A stretch of 64,000 nt of DNA from positions 248,001-312,000 of the forward strand of contig NZ_JAFCLS010000002.1 in assembly GCF_018131075.1 (NCBI RefSeq). The letters run 5' to 3'. Below are positions 37,317 to 48,202 of this stretch, piece by piece. The notes below the pieces were generated by a model. It saw only the letters and a list, made by a program, of their open reading frames with translations, searched no databases and had not been told where the DNA came from. Source of the stretch: Bradyrhizobium sp. JYMT SZCCT0428. GTDB taxonomy: Bacteria > Pseudomonadota > Alphaproteobacteria > Rhizobiales > Xanthobacteraceae. Every line of letters begins with the position of its first letter. The stretch's first letter is position 1. Position numbers and translations under genes: made by a program.

Positions 37317-37829
37317 CTACCCGCGGTATCTCCACGGCGTGCCGCCGACCGCGGTCTCGTCAATCGTCCACTGCGGCAACGCCAATCCTGGCGCGACATC
37401 GGTGAACACCATGCGCACCCGGGTGCCGATACCGACCCGCTCGACTTCGGTCTTCGGTGCCAGCACGCCGTCCGGCCGCACCAGATTGCCGATCACGCGG
37501 AGCCCCTCTTCCCTTGTCGGTATACCGCTTTGGGTATCCAGTTCAACCAGCAGTACGAGATAGGGCGTGTACTGCTTGAATGCCGGTTGGATGGCATGAT
37601 GGACTTCGGTGTAGGAGTGCACGGTGCCGCGCCCCTCGACCGACACCCACTCCGAATCCGGCCCGCTGCACCAGGGGCACGCCGTTGTCGGTGGGTAGCG
37701 AAGAAGCTTGCATGAAGCGCAGCGCTGCAGGCGAAAATCGTGCTTCGCACAGTAGCCAAAGTAGTCGAGGTTCTCATGGTCGAGATCATTGATTTCAAGC
37801 GGCATGCCGAGATATTGCGCGGATATCAT
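37317..37829 (-). CDS. DUF35 OB-fold/zinc-ribbon protein
   Basis: The 170-residue protein starts at ATG 37829 with GGGGA seven bases upstream, 4 bp after the upstream stop. It has the rubredoxin-like zinc ribbon CASCKLLRYPPTTACPWC and then an OB fold (GRGTVHSYTEVHHAI, VRMVFTDVAPGLALPQW). DUF35 proteins bind thiolase-like partners and acyl-CoA; with Ltp2-type partners they form retro-aldolases. The immediately upstream thiolase-like gene is its obvious partner. Confidence 0.87.
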   Translation of the reverse strand: MISAQYLGMPLEINDLDHENLDYFGYCAKHDFRLQRCASCKLLRYPPTTACPWCSGPDSEWVSVEGRGTVHSYTEVHHAIQPAFKQYTPYLVLLVELDTQSGIPTREEGLRVIGNLVRPDGVLAPKTEVERVGIGTRVRMVFTDVAPGLALPQWTIDETAVGGTPWRYRG

Positions 37830-37833
37830 TTGC

Positions 37834-39093
37834 CTATCCCCTCCACATCACCATGGCCGATCCCGTGCCGGGCATCGCCCAGCCAAGATTGGCCGATACT
37901 TCGGCGTTCTTCACCTGCCGACAACCACCTTCGCGATAATCGTAGGTGTGCTGCCGCCTGCCATCGGGCCCGATCGGGCAACTATCATCTGCATCGTGGC
38001 GGAGCTGGCGCACGTTCTCGATCACCATGGCGATGCCATGGGTATAGCCTTCGCAGAGATGGCCTCCCGACGTGTTGTTCGGCCTTTTCCCGCCGAGCAT
38101 GATGGTGCCGTCGGAGACGTAGTGGCCGCCGTCGCCTTTCTTGCAGAAGCCGTAATCCTCGAGCTGCAACATGGTCGTGAAGGTGAAGGCATCATAGGAG
38201 CCGGTGAGATCGACATCGTCCGGGCCTACTCCAGCATTCGGCCAGAGGATTTCCCTGGCGTAGCGGCCGGCGACGGTTGAAATCGGCCCGGTCTGGTAGT
38301 GCATGTCGACCCGCGGCTTCGAGCAGCGGCCTACTACACCGCGGATTTGCACCAGCGGCTGCTTCAGATCTTTGGCCCGTTCGGCCGTGGTCACAATGAT
38401 GGCATTGGCGTTGTCTGTCTCCACGCAGCAGTCGAGCAGATGCAGCGGTTTGCAGATCATGCGGCTGCCAACGACATCCTCTACCGTGATGCGCTTCTTG
38501 TAATAGGCTTTTGGATTGTTCGAGGCGTGATGGCTGTGGGCCACGCGGACATGGGCGACCTGCTCGGCGGTGGTCCCAAAGTCATGCATGTGTCGCATGA
38601 AGCTCGGCGCGAACGACTGTCCCGCGCTCTGCCAGCCATAGGCGCGGCTGTGCAGCATGTCGCCCGAGACAGGCACTGCGGAGCGTACACCGGTGCCACC
38701 GATCCGCACCTGCGAGAAACCGTTCATGGAACGGAAGATCACCACCGTCTTGCACATGCCGGCTTCGATGACGCCGATCGCGATACCGATCAGCGCCTCG
38801 GTCGACGATCCGCCGCCGAACACGTCCATATAGAAATTGAGACGGATGCCGAAATCGCCGGCGACGAATGGCGAGAACACCGAGTCGTTAAATTGATACG
38901 ACAACATGCCGTCGATCTCAGAAGGTTTCAGTCCTGCGTCGACCATCGCGTTGCGCACTGCGATAGACGCGAGCGCCCGCGTCGACTTGTCCGAGCCGCG
39001 CGTGTAGGTGGTCTCGCCGACGCCCACAATGGCGTACTTGTCGCGCAGGAATTTCGGGGTAGTCGCCTCGACATCTTCCCTAGGCAGCGGCAT
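37834..39093 (-). CDS. thiolase-like acyl-CoA lipid-transfer protein (Ltp2-type)
   Basis: The 419-residue protein starts at ATG 39093 (GGGAG nine bases upstream). It has the thiolase fold (YAIVGVGETTYTRG, IAVRNAMVDAGLKPSEIDG) but the nucleophilic Cys position reads VFGGGSSTEALIG, with no Cys. The C-terminal GGHLCEGYTHGIAMVIENV replaces the thiolase GHP motif. This matches non-thiolytic lipid-transfer proteins such as Ltp2, which with DUF35 cleave beta-hydroxyacyl-CoA in steroid side-chain degradation. The adjacent LLM genes suggest a linked oxidative pathway. Confidence 0.85.
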   Translation of the reverse strand: MPLPREDVEATTPKFLRDKYAIVGVGETTYTRGSDKSTRALASIAVRNAMVDAGLKPSEIDGMLSYQFNDSVFSPFVAGDFGIRLNFYMDVFGGGSSTEALIGIAIGVIEAGMCKTVVIFRSMNGFSQVRIGGTGVRSAVPVSGDMLHSRAYGWQSAGQSFAPSFMRHMHDFGTTAEQVAHVRVAHSHHASNNPKAYYKKRITVEDVVGSRMICKPLHLLDCCVETDNANAIIVTTAERAKDLKQPLVQIRGVVGRCSKPRVDMHYQTGPISTVAGRYAREILWPNAGVGPDDVDLTGSYDAFTFTTMLQLEDYGFCKKGDGGHYVSDGTIMLGGKRPNNTSGGHLCEGYTHGIAMVIENVRQLRHDADDSCPIGPDGRRQHTYDYREGGCRQVKNAEVSANLGWAMPGTGSAMVMWRG

Positions 39094-39226
39094 TTCGTTG
39101 GGCTCCCGGTTCGCTTTTCCGTTTCTTGTCTTGTTCTCGCGCCTGAATGAGGATGCTGGATAGCTTGCTCTTTGTCCATCGCTCGCGCGATAACAACGCA
39201 GTCGCAACGCCAAACGCTTCCGACAC

Positions 39227-40111
<885 letters not shown>

Positions 40112-40284
40112 GTGGCGGTACCTTCCCCGATCAAGCGGCGCGCTCGATCGGCGCCTTCCAATCGTCATCATGGCACAGGGCGAAGACATCGGGGAGCCAT
40201 CGTTCATCGCAGCAACCCATGCGTCCGCCGAGACTGTTCAAGCGATCCCGCGCTTCGTATCCTCCGGCCAGGGAGGACCGGACG

Positions 40285-41323
40285 ATGAAGCTTGGCCTGT
40301 CAATCGGCTATTCGGGCGCGCACCTTGAGGTGCCCGTCGCCCTGGTGCAACGGGCGGAAGACCTCGGTTACGACTCGGTCTGGTCCGCCGAAGCCTATGG
40401 CTCCGATGCCATCACGCCGCTCGCATTCCTGGCCGCCCAGACCAACCGCATCAAGCTCGGTACCGGCATCATGCAGCTGGCTGCGCGAACGCCGGCCAAC
40501 GCCGCGATGTCGGCCGCCAGCATTGACGCGATGTCCGGCGGTGGCCGCTTCATTGCAGGCCTCGGCGTGTCGGGACCACAGATCGTCGAGGGGTGGTACG
40601 GCCAGCCGTGGGGCAAGCCGTATTATCGGGTCAAGGATTACGTCGCGATCATGCGCAAGATCTTCAAGCGCGAAGAACCCGTGACGCACGAAGGCCGCGA
40701 GATCAGCCTGCCCTACACGGGCGAGGGTTCCGTGGGGCTCGCCAAACCCTTGAAGTCGATCCTGCACATGAACCCCGACATCCCGATCTATCTTGCGACC
40801 GGCGGCGAGGCGATGGTCAAGCTGACGGCCGAGATCGCCGACGGCTGGCTGCCAATGGGTTTCGTGCCGGGCGCTATGGAGGAGTACGGCCCATGGCTGG
40901 AGGAAGGTTTTCGGCGCGCCGGCAACGGCAAGAGCATGAAGGATTTCACCATCCAGGCCTCCGTCCATGTCGAGGTCGACACCGACGTCAAAGGAGCGCT
41001 GGCACGCCTCAAGCCGGAGGTCGCGCTCTATGTGGGCGGCATGGGTCACCGGACCAAGAATTTTCACAACGACATCATGTGTCCGTCGCGGCTTCGGCGA
41101 CGCCGCCAAGCGCATCCAGGAACTCTACCTCGCGGACCACAAGGACGAGGCCATCGCCAGCGTGCCCGATGAGTGGGTCGATTTGAAATCGCTGGTCGGC
41201 CCACCGGCGCGCATCCGCGAACGCTACCGCGCCTGGGAGGACAGCGGCGCGGATTCGCTCAGCGTGCGATCGCGACAACCTGAGGCCATCGAGGTGATGG
41301 CCAAGGCCGCGCGGCTGAACTGA
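40285..41323 (+). pseudogene. LLM-class F420-dependent oxidoreductase, frameshifted
   Basis: ATG 40285 lies behind GGGAGGA. The product reads as an LLM enzyme: GYDSVWSAEAYGSDAITPLAF, LGTGIMQLAARTPANAAMSA and SGGGRFIAGLGVSGPQIVEG. Near 41082 the frame shifts; the expected VRRGFGDAAKRIQELYLAD, VGPPARIRERYRAWEDSG ending is in another frame up to the stop at 41323. One extra base after NDIM explains it. The repaired length of ~345 residues is normal. Confidence 0.87.
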
Positions 41324-41493
41324 GGTATCAACCAGCGGAGAACAAGCGTGATGCGTCCACCCCTTCGCGTCGGGCAGCTGCTGCCGCACGCAGAGACGCG
41401 CTGGCCGAAACGTCCAAAGACGAGCGATAGACAACGACACGAGATCCATCGCCGGCCATCTGGTCAGCGAGCAACAACACACGGGAGAGAACG

Positions 41494-42348
41494 ATGCGCA
41501 TCGGCGGGGCCATGTTTTTCACCGACTACTCGATGTCGCCGACCGAACTTGCGCGGGCGCTGGAGGAGCGCGGCTTCGATTCCCTCTGGGTGCCAGAACA
41601 TTCCCACATTCCGTTGACGCGCAAGTCGCCCTTCCCCAGCGGCGGCGATGTGCCGAAGAAATATTACGACGTGATGGACCCGTTCGTGATGCTGGGTGCG
41701 GCCGCGGCGGTGACCAAGACGCTGTTGCTCGGCACCGGCATTTGCCTGATCGCCCAGCGCGATCCGATCCAGACCGCCAAACAGGTCGCCTCGATCGACC
41801 AGATCTCGGCTGGCCGTTTCCTGTTCGGCGTCGGCAATGGCTGGAATGAGGACGAGATGGCCAACCACGGAACGGTTTTCGAAAGCCGCCACAAGCTGGC
41901 GCGCGAGCGTGTCGAGGCGATGAAAGAAATCTGGACCAAGTCAAAACCCGAGTACCATGGTGAGTTCGTGAATTTCGACCCGATGATGACCTGGCCAAAA
42001 CCGGTGCAGAAACCGCATCCGCCGATCATCGTCGGCGGCGCTTTCCCGTTCGGTGCCCGACGCGCCCTGCGCTATGGCGACGGCTGGATGCCCCACCGCG
42101 CACGAAGCTCGTATGCGGATGTGCAGGCCCTGCTGCCGAAATTCCGCGAGATGGCAAACGAAGCTGGCCGCGATCTCGCGTCGGTGCCGATTACGATCTG
42201 GGGCGCCAAGGAGAACCTCGACCTGCTCGAGCGCGACCGCGACGACGGCGTCTCGCGCCTCGTCGTCAGCCTCGATTCCGCCAAGGCCGATACGATCCTG
42301 CCGGAACTCGACCGTTGGGCGAATTTGATCCGCCAACTCGACAGCTGA
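41494..42348 (+). CDS. LLM-class F420-dependent oxidoreductase
   Basis: The 284-residue protein begins MRIGGAMFFTDYSMSPTEL and shows RGFDSLWVPEHSHIP, GTGICLIAQRDPIQTAKQVA, SAGRFLFGVGNGWNEDEM and IIVGGAFPFGARRALRYGDG, the usual markers of the short F420-dependent LLM branch. It follows the frameshifted LLM gene by 170 bp and converges with the next LLM gene, whose stop is one base away. The substrate is unknown. Confidence 0.9.
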   Translation: MRIGGAMFFTDYSMSPTELARALEERGFDSLWVPEHSHIPLTRKSPFPSGGDVPKKYYDVMDPFVMLGAAAAVTKTLLLGTGICLIAQRDPIQTAKQVASIDQISAGRFLFGVGNGWNEDEMANHGTVFESRHKLARERVEAMKEIWTKSKPEYHGEFVNFDPMMTWPKPVQKPHPPIIVGGAFPFGARRALRYGDGWMPHRARSSYADVQALLPKFREMANEAGRDLASVPITIWGAKENLDLLERDRDDGVSRLVVSLDSAKADTILPELDRWANLIRQLDS

Positions 42349-42349
42349 A

Positions 42350-43303
42350 CTAGACCAGCGGCAAGACCTCGGCCCGGAATTTCTGCATGCCTGCGAGGAC
42401 TTCATCGGCCGTGGTGCCGCCGAAACCGAAATCGAGACTGCCGACACCCATGTCGCGCACCGCCCTTATGTCGGCGGCCATCACTGCCGGCGGACCGGCG
42501 AACAGGCGATGTTCACCATCACTGGCCTGTGCCGGTGCAGTCTCGCCGAACACGGTAACGCGCAGGCTGAGGCCCACCGCCTTGGGATCGCGCCCCGCCT
42601 CTGCGGTCATCTTGGCCAGACGCGCCGCCTGGGTCTTGAACCGCGCCAGGCTGTCGAGCGGATTCTGCGGGTTGGTCCCGATCGGATACCAGGCATCGCC
42701 GATGCGGGCAGCTCGCCGCAGCGCCGGACCGCTCTCGCCTCCGATCCAGATCGGCGGATGCGGCTTTTGCACGGGCTTCGGGTCGAAACCGATATTGGCG
42801 AACCGGACATGCTTGCCATCGAACTTCGGCGCGTCCTTGGTCCAGAGTTCGACGAAGGCGCGCAAATATTCATCGGTTACAGTTCCACGCGCATCGAAAT
42901 CCGGCGCGTCGATGGCCTCGAACTCCTCGCGCATCCAGCCCGCACCGATACCCAGCGTCAGCCGGCCACCCGAAAGTACGTCGATGGTCGAGAGAATTTT
43001 GGCCGTCAGCACCGCTGGCCGGTGCGGCACCACCATGACTGATGTCACGAGACGCAACCGCGTCGTTTTCGCGGCGATCCAGCTGACCTCGGTCAACTGC
43101 TCGTGCCTCTCGCCGCGGGTGCCGCTGGGGAATTCCCCGGAGGCGCTGTAAGGATATTCGGCCGCGATCGCGGTCGGAATCACGACGTGGTCGCTGAACG
43201 TCGCATAGTCGAACCCCATCGCCTCGGCGCCAACCACGATTTTTGTCAAATTATCCGCGGCCGACAGGGGTCCGGCGGTTGGTGCGTTGAAGCCGATCAG
43301 CAT
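42350..43303 (-). CDS. LLM-class F420-dependent oxidoreductase
   Basis: The 317-residue protein starts at ATG 43303 with AAGGA upstream (MLIGFNAPTAGPLSAADN). It carries GFDYATFSDHVVIPT, LSGGRLTLGIGAGWMREEFEA and PIWIGGESGPALRRAARIGDAWYP. It diverges from the FO synthase gene across about 124 bp that probably hold both promoters. It is one of seven LLM proteins in this island. Confidence 0.9.
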   Translation of the reverse strand: MLIGFNAPTAGPLSAADNLTKIVVGAEAMGFDYATFSDHVVIPTAIAAEYPYSASGEFPSGTRGERHEQLTEVSWIAAKTTRLRLVTSVMVVPHRPAVLTAKILSTIDVLSGGRLTLGIGAGWMREEFEAIDAPDFDARGTVTDEYLRAFVELWTKDAPKFDGKHVRFANIGFDPKPVQKPHPPIWIGGESGPALRRAARIGDAWYPIGTNPQNPLDSLARFKTQAARLAKMTAEAGRDPKAVGLSLRVTVFGETAPAQASDGEHRLFAGPPAVMAADIRAVRDMGVGSLDFGFGGTTADEVLAGMQKFRAEVLPLV

Positions 43304-43427
43304 TTTTTTGCGTCCTTCTTTGCATTGCATTGCTGGCGTCGATGCGACACCATGCGGCCGCTAACGGGTGACGGCAAGCGCGTCCCGCGACGACATTGCG
43401 ACCCTCTGCGGGCGGAGACGACAGACC

Positions 43428-45794
43428 ATGACGGCGGCCGGTAGGCAGGCGATACGGCGGCGGTTCGATGCGCCGCCGGCCGAACTGATAGCAGAAGCCG
43501 CGGCCTTGCGCGATTCCGCACATGGGCGGGTGATCTCCTATTCGCGAAAAGTCTTCATTCCGCTCACCAAACTCTGCCGCGACGTCTGTCACTACTGCAC
43601 GTTCGCGCAAGTACCGCGCGCGGGCAAGCCCGTCTACCTCTCGCCCGACGAAGTGCTCGCCATCGCGCGCGCCGGCGCGGCCGCGGGTTGCACCGAAGCA
43701 CTGTTCACGCTGGGCGACAAACCCGAGCTGCGTTACCAGGCAGCCCGCGACGCATTGAAAGCACTCGGCCACGAAACGACAATCTCCTATCTGACCGCGA
43801 TGTGCGCGCTTGTGCTGCGCGAGACCGGATTGCTGCCGCACGCCAATCCTGGTGTGATGACGCACGAGGAGATCGCCGGCCTGCGCGAGGTGACGGCCAG
43901 CCAGGGCATCATGCTGGAGTCCATCAGCGAGCGGCTGTGCAGGCAGGGCGGCGTTCACTTCGGCTCTCCGGACAAGCATCCCGCAGTCAGGCTGGAAACC
44001 CTGCGTCTGGCCGGCGAGTTAAAAGTTCCTTTCACGACCGGGATACTGATCGGCATCGGCGAGACACGCGACGAGCGGATCGACGCGCTGGAGGTTATAC
44101 GGGATCTGCACGCCGCCCATGGTCATATCCAGGAAGTCATCGTACAGAATTTTCGGGCCAAGCCTGACACCAAGCTCGCCGATTCCGAGGAACCCGATCT
44201 CGAAGATTTGCTGTGGACCATCGCGACGGCGCGTTTGGTTCTCGGTCCCGACATGAATATCCAGGCGCCGCCAAATCTGTCGCCAGGCGTCTATCAAAAG
44301 CTGATCGACGCGGGGCTCAACGACTGGGGCGGCATCTCGCCGGTCACGCCCGATCACGTGAACCCCGAAGCCCCGTGGCCTGCCATTGCCGAACTCGCCC
44401 GCAAGAGCGCGGAGGCCGGCAAGCTGCTGGTGAATCGCCTGCCCGTCTACCCCGTCTATGCACGCGACGCTGATCATTGGCTGGCCCCTGATATAGCCAC
44501 CCGCGTGCGGCGTATGAGTGACACCGAAGGCTTCGCACGCGACGATGACTGGGCACCGGGCAACACCCAGCCGTCACCGGCACCGCTGGTGCTCGCCCGC
44601 GGCGTCGACGCCGGAATCGCAGGAATCGTCGAGCGCGCCACATCGGGCGAACGGCTCGCTTCGAACGACGTCGTGCGCCTCTTCGCTGCGCGCGACGCCG
44701 ACTACCGGCACGTCACGCAGGCCGCCGACGCACTTCGACGCGCGGTCAGTGGCGACGTCGTACGTTACGTCGTGAACCGCAACATCAACTACACCAACAT
44801 CTGCTACTTCCGGTGCAAGTTCTGCGCCTTCTCGAAAGGGCGCACGCACGAGGATCTGCGCGGCTCACCCTATGATCTCGCCATCGAGGAAATTACGCGT
44901 CGCTCAATCGAGGCGTGGGATCGCGGGGCGACGGAAGTGTGCCTGCAAGGCGGCATCCATCCCGAATACACAGGCGCCACCTACGAGGCGATCTGCCGGG
45001 CGATCAAGGCGGTCGCCCCCGAGATGCACATCCACGCCTTCTCGGCTCTGGAAGTGACGCAAGGTGCGGCCACGCTCGGACTTCCGATCCACGAGTTCCT
45101 TACGAAGCTGAAGGCAGCCGGTCTCGGCACCCTGCCCGGAACGGCGGCGGAAATCCTCGACGATGAGGTACGCGCCATCATTTGCCCCGACAAGATCAAC
45201 ACCGCCCAGTGGCTCGACGTGCAGCGCGCCGCCCACCAGGCGGGATTGCGCACCACCTCGACCATCATGTACGGGCACGTCGAGACGTCGAAATCGTGGG
45301 CAAAACATCTGCTTGCGCTGCGCGACTTGCAGGCTGAAACAGGCGGCTTCACCGAGTTCGTGCCGCTCCCCTTCGTCCACATGGAGGCGCCGATGTACCG
45401 CCACGGCATGTCGCGCTCCGGCCCGACATTCCGCGAAGCCGTGCTCATGCATTCCGTCGCGCGGCTGGCCCTGCATCCGCTGATCCCGAACATCCAGACA
45501 TCTTGGGTAAAGATGGGGCCGGCGGGTGCCGCGATCTGCCTGAAGTCCGGCGCCAACGATCTCGGCGGCACACTAATGAACGAGAGCATCTCGCGCGCCG
45601 CCGGCACCCAGCACGGACAGGAGTTTCCGCCGCACGACATGGAAGCGCTGATCCGCTCGATCGGTCGCGAACCGATGCAGCGCGATACGCTCTATCGGCC
45701 GGTGCCGGAAGAGCGCCGTGCGGCCTCCATGATCGCGGCCGATTTGGCGCCGATCGTGCAAACGCCGCCGCGCAAGAAGGTGGCGGTCGCTTAG
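43428..45794 (+). CDS. fbiC: FO synthase, fused CofG-CofH (FbiC-type)
   Basis: This 788-residue enzyme makes the deazaflavin FO from tyrosine and the flavin precursor 5-amino-6-ribitylaminouracil. It has two radical-SAM domains: the CofG part with cluster cysteines 50, 54 and 57 (CRDVCHYC) and the CofH part with cysteines 459, 463 and 466 (CYFRCKFC). SISERL and HIQEVIVQNFRAKP are CofG marks; VCLQGGIHPEYTG and SWVKMG are CofH marks. The start is ATG 43428 (GGAG ten bases upstream) or GTG 43368. Fusion of both halves is the actinobacterial architecture. Its stop overlaps the convergent cofC stop. Confidence 0.95.
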   Translation: MTAAGRQAIRRRFDAPPAELIAEAAALRDSAHGRVISYSRKVFIPLTKLCRDVCHYCTFAQVPRAGKPVYLSPDEVLAIARAGAAAGCTEALFTLGDKPELRYQAARDALKALGHETTISYLTAMCALVLRETGLLPHANPGVMTHEEIAGLREVTASQGIMLESISERLCRQGGVHFGSPDKHPAVRLETLRLAGELKVPFTTGILIGIGETRDERIDALEVIRDLHAAHGHIQEVIVQNFRAKPDTKLADSEEPDLEDLLWTIATARLVLGPDMNIQAPPNLSPGVYQKLIDAGLNDWGGISPVTPDHVNPEAPWPAIAELARKSAEAGKLLVNRLPVYPVYARDADHWLAPDIATRVRRMSDTEGFARDDDWAPGNTQPSPAPLVLARGVDAGIAGIVERATSGERLASNDVVRLFAARDADYRHVTQAADALRRAVSGDVVRYVVNRNINYTNICYFRCKFCAFSKGRTHEDLRGSPYDLAIEEITRRSIEAWDRGATEVCLQGGIHPEYTGATYEAICRAIKAVAPEMHIHAFSALEVTQGAATLGLPIHEFLTKLKAAGLGTLPGTAAEILDDEVRAIICPDKINTAQWLDVQRAAHQAGLRTTSTIMYGHVETSKSWAKHLLALRDLQAETGGFTEFVPLPFVHMEAPMYRHGMSRSGPTFREAVLMHSVARLALHPLIPNIQTSWVKMGPAGAAICLKSGANDLGGTLMNESISRAAGTQHGQEFPPHDMEALIRSIGREPMQRDTLYRPVPEERRAASMIAADLAPIVQTPPRKKVAVA

Positions 45795-46468
45795 GCTATA
45801 CCCCGCTTGGCCAGCAGCGCGGGCACGCCAAGTTCTTCAAGCAGCGTTCGGGTACGCGTTCCGGCCGATTGCTGCAGGCGCAGGAACAGCGCCAAATCAA
45901 CGGGATGATCGATGTCCATCGCGATCCCGGGCTGACGGATCACCGTTGGCTCGATGCCCTGCCAGCGTGCGGCGTCGAGATGCGGGAAGTAGCTGTTGTC
46001 GCCAAAACGAAGCGGCACCGATTCCGGCGGCGAACAGACGACGGCATTGGACCCGAGATCGTCATGCGCCGGCGAGATCGTGAAGGACGGCGCGGCGAGA
46101 TGCGCCGATAACACCGCGTCTATCTCACCGGCGCGGGTAGCTGGAATATCGCCGGGCATCGTGATCATGCCGCCACACCCTTCGCTTGCGAGAAGGCGGC
46201 GGCCGGCATTCACACTGCCGGTATGTCCGTCCCGCGCCCCCTCGGTCACGATCCGCGCACCGATTGTCTTGCCAAGGGCCGTCGCATGCGGTTCGAGGGT
46301 GACGATCATGATGCCGGCCAGAAGGCGTGAGCCGGCAATGGCGTCGAGCATGTCGGTCAGCATGGTTTCGGCGAGAATTCGTCGTTGTGGTGGCGACAGC
46401 AGGCCCGACAGTCGATCCTTGGCGCCGTCGAACTCCTTGACCGGTATGACCGCCCAGATGTCGTTCAT
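45791..46468 (-). CDS. cofC: 2-phospho-L-lactate (or 3-phosphoglycerate/PEP) guanylyltransferase CofC
   Basis: The 225-residue nucleotidyltransferase activates the phospho-acid with GTP for F420 assembly. It opens WAVIPVKEFDGAKDRLSGLLSP, the CofC/FbiD signature, and shows MPGDIP with the metal-binding Asp and DDLGSNAVV. In bacteria the substrate can be phosphoenolpyruvate or 3-phosphoglycerate rather than phospholactate. ATG 46468 overlaps the cofD stop by four bases, so the two are coupled. Confidence 0.93.
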   Translation of the reverse strand: MNDIWAVIPVKEFDGAKDRLSGLLSPPQRRILAETMLTDMLDAIAGSRLLAGIMIVTLEPHATALGKTIGARIVTEGARDGHTGSVNAGRRLLASEGCGGMITMPGDIPATRAGEIDAVLSAHLAAPSFTISPAHDDLGSNAVVCSPPESVPLRFGDNSYFPHLDAARWQGIEPTVIRQPGIAMDIDHPVDLALFLRLQQSAGTRTRTLLEELGVPALLAKRGIA

Positions 46469-47415
46469 CGCTGCGAAGCCAGCGCGTCCGCCGCATCGAG
46501 CGTCACGCGCGCCAGCGTCTCCCGGTCATCCAGGGTCTTCATCAGGATCTTGGCGATCGTGACCTGCGGTCCAACATGGCCAACTCCATCGGCGTCGGCG
46601 TGGTCGACGATATAACCATCCAGCAGGTCGCCGTAGCGCGCGGCGACGCCGGCGGCGCTGGCCTCGAGGCCAAGTTCACGCATCATCTTCGCAGTCGGAC
46701 CTTTGACGGCTTGCCCGCCGATGATCGGCGACACCGCGACGACCGGTGCCCCACTCGCCTTGATCGCATCGCGCATGCCGGGGATCGCAAGGATCGGCTC
46801 GACGCTAATGAAGGGATTGGACGGACAGACGATCACGGCCCGCACGTCGCCCGAGCGCAGCGCCGCCGCGATCTCGGCTTGCGGTCGGGCGAGCGCCACG
46901 TCATCGAAAGCCAGCTCATGAACGACCGGCCGGCACTGCTGGCGGACGAAATAGTCCTGGAAGTCGATCCAGCCCCTTTCGCTGCGCACGCGGGTGCGCA
47001 CGCGGTCATCGCTCATCGGCAACACGCGCGCACCGATGCCGAGACGCCGGCAAATGTCTGATGTGACCTCGGACAGGGTCTGCCCCAGGCGCAGGCGACG
47101 GGTGCGTTCGACATGCAGCGCCAGATCGCGATCGCCGAGCCGAAACCAATCCTCCCCGCCGAGCGCGCCGATGCTGTCCATGAACGACCACGTCTCGTCG
47201 CGACGGCCCCAGCCCGTGGCGGGATTGTCGATGCCCGCGAGAGTGTAGGTCAGCGTGTCTATATCGGGCGAGATGCTCAGTCCAAGATGCTCGAAATCGT
47301 CGCCGGTGTTGGCGACCACAAGCAGTTCGTCGGCCGGCAAGACGCGGCTCAGACCTAGCGCCAGTTTCGCGCCACCGACGCCGCCGGACAGCGCCACGAC
47401 AAGTCGTTTTCTCAT
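46465..47415 (-). CDS. cofD: 2-phospho-L-lactate transferase CofD
   Basis: This 316-residue transferase joins FO to the activated phospho-acid, giving F420-0 or dehydro-F420-0. The N-terminus VVALSGGVGGAKLALGLSRVL is the FO/nucleotide-binding loop; VVANTGDDFEHLGLSISPDIDT and CPSNPFISVEPILAIPGMR are diagnostic. Start ATG 47415 overlaps cofE by four bases, and its stop overlaps cofC. Gene order is cofE-cofD-cofC. Confidence 0.95.
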   Translation of the reverse strand: MRKRLVVALSGGVGGAKLALGLSRVLPADELLVVANTGDDFEHLGLSISPDIDTLTYTLAGIDNPATGWGRRDETWSFMDSIGALGGEDWFRLGDRDLALHVERTRRLRLGQTLSEVTSDICRRLGIGARVLPMSDDRVRTRVRSERGWIDFQDYFVRQQCRPVVHELAFDDVALARPQAEIAAALRSGDVRAVIVCPSNPFISVEPILAIPGMRDAIKASGAPVVAVSPIIGGQAVKGPTAKMMRELGLEASAAGVAARYGDLLDGYIVDHADADGVGHVGPQVTIAKILMKTLDDRETLARVTLDAADALASQR

Positions 47416-48185
47416 CGGAACATGTCCTCAGCGGCCGGGCGTACCAGCTCGGACGCAGCGTTGTCAGGACCGCGCCAGGTCAAACCGCGCACGATCACGA
47501 CGGGCTGACCTTCGGCACCCTGCCCCATCACGAGCGACGCGGCAGCAGCGATCTCGTCCGCATGCCCGGTGATGCTGACCTGAAGCTCGCGTCCGAACAG
47601 ATCGGACGAGCCGCGCAGGTCCATCAGCGACGGCAGGCCGGCGGCGCCAATCGCAACGCCGCAGGTACCGCGCCGCCAGGCGCGACCGAAACTGTCGCTG
47701 ATGATCACGGCAAGCGGCACACCGAACCTTTGCGACAGGCGCTTTTTCAGTATCGCCGCACTGCCGTCGGGATCAACTGGCAGCAGCAGGGCACGCTGGG
47801 GGTCATCGGGCGAAGCCACGTTGGACTGGTCGATCCCCGCATTGGCCATAACCAGGCCGAGTCGGTGCTCGACGATCAGGATGCCCGGCCTTGCCCGCAC
47901 CACGCGCACCGATTCCGACAGGATCAGTTCGACGAGGCGCGGATCCTTTTGAACCTTGTCGGCGAGTTCGATCGCTTCAGCCGACGGATTGACACTGGCG
48001 AGATCGACCATGCGCCCTTCGACCTTGGACACGATCTTCTGCGTCAACACAAAGACGTCGCCGCCACGTGGCACGATCCCACCGCGCGCCAGCCCCTCGC
48101 CGATCAAGGCGACGAGATCGTCGTCCTTGGCTACAAGCGGAATGCGGGGGACGGCAAGGAGCTCGACGGCGTTGCTGGGTTGCAT
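47412..48185 (-). CDS. cofE: coenzyme F420-0:L-glutamate ligase CofE
   Basis: The 257-residue GTP-dependent ligase adds the gamma-glutamyl tail to F420-0. It shows GGDVFVLTQKIVSKVEGR, the metal-site NAGIDQSN, ISDSFGRAWRRGTCGVAIG and FGRELQVSITGHADEIAAA, all family signatures. It is a stand-alone CofE; the nitroreductase-like domain fused to it in actinobacterial FbiB is absent. I chose ATG 48185; a TTG at 48206 would overlap the stop of the FGD gene. Confidence 0.94.
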   Translation of the reverse strand: MQPSNAVELLAVPRIPLVAKDDDLVALIGEGLARGGIVPRGGDVFVLTQKIVSKVEGRMVDLASVNPSAEAIELADKVQKDPRLVELILSESVRVVRARPGILIVEHRLGLVMANAGIDQSNVASPDDPQRALLLPVDPDGSAAILKKRLSQRFGVPLAVIISDSFGRAWRRGTCGVAIGAAGLPSLMDLRGSSDLFGRELQVSITGHADEIAAAASLVMGQGAEGQPVVIVRGLTWRGPDNAASELVRPAAEDMFR

Positions 48186-48202
48186 CGGCTGGTCCCGCGC
48201 GC

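Noticed and set aside
37034..37399. Leftward 121-residue open frame before the DUF35 gene
   Set aside because: It overlaps the end of the DUF35 gene, has no recognisable motif or ribosome-binding site, and its basic-residue-rich start looks like a shadow frame.
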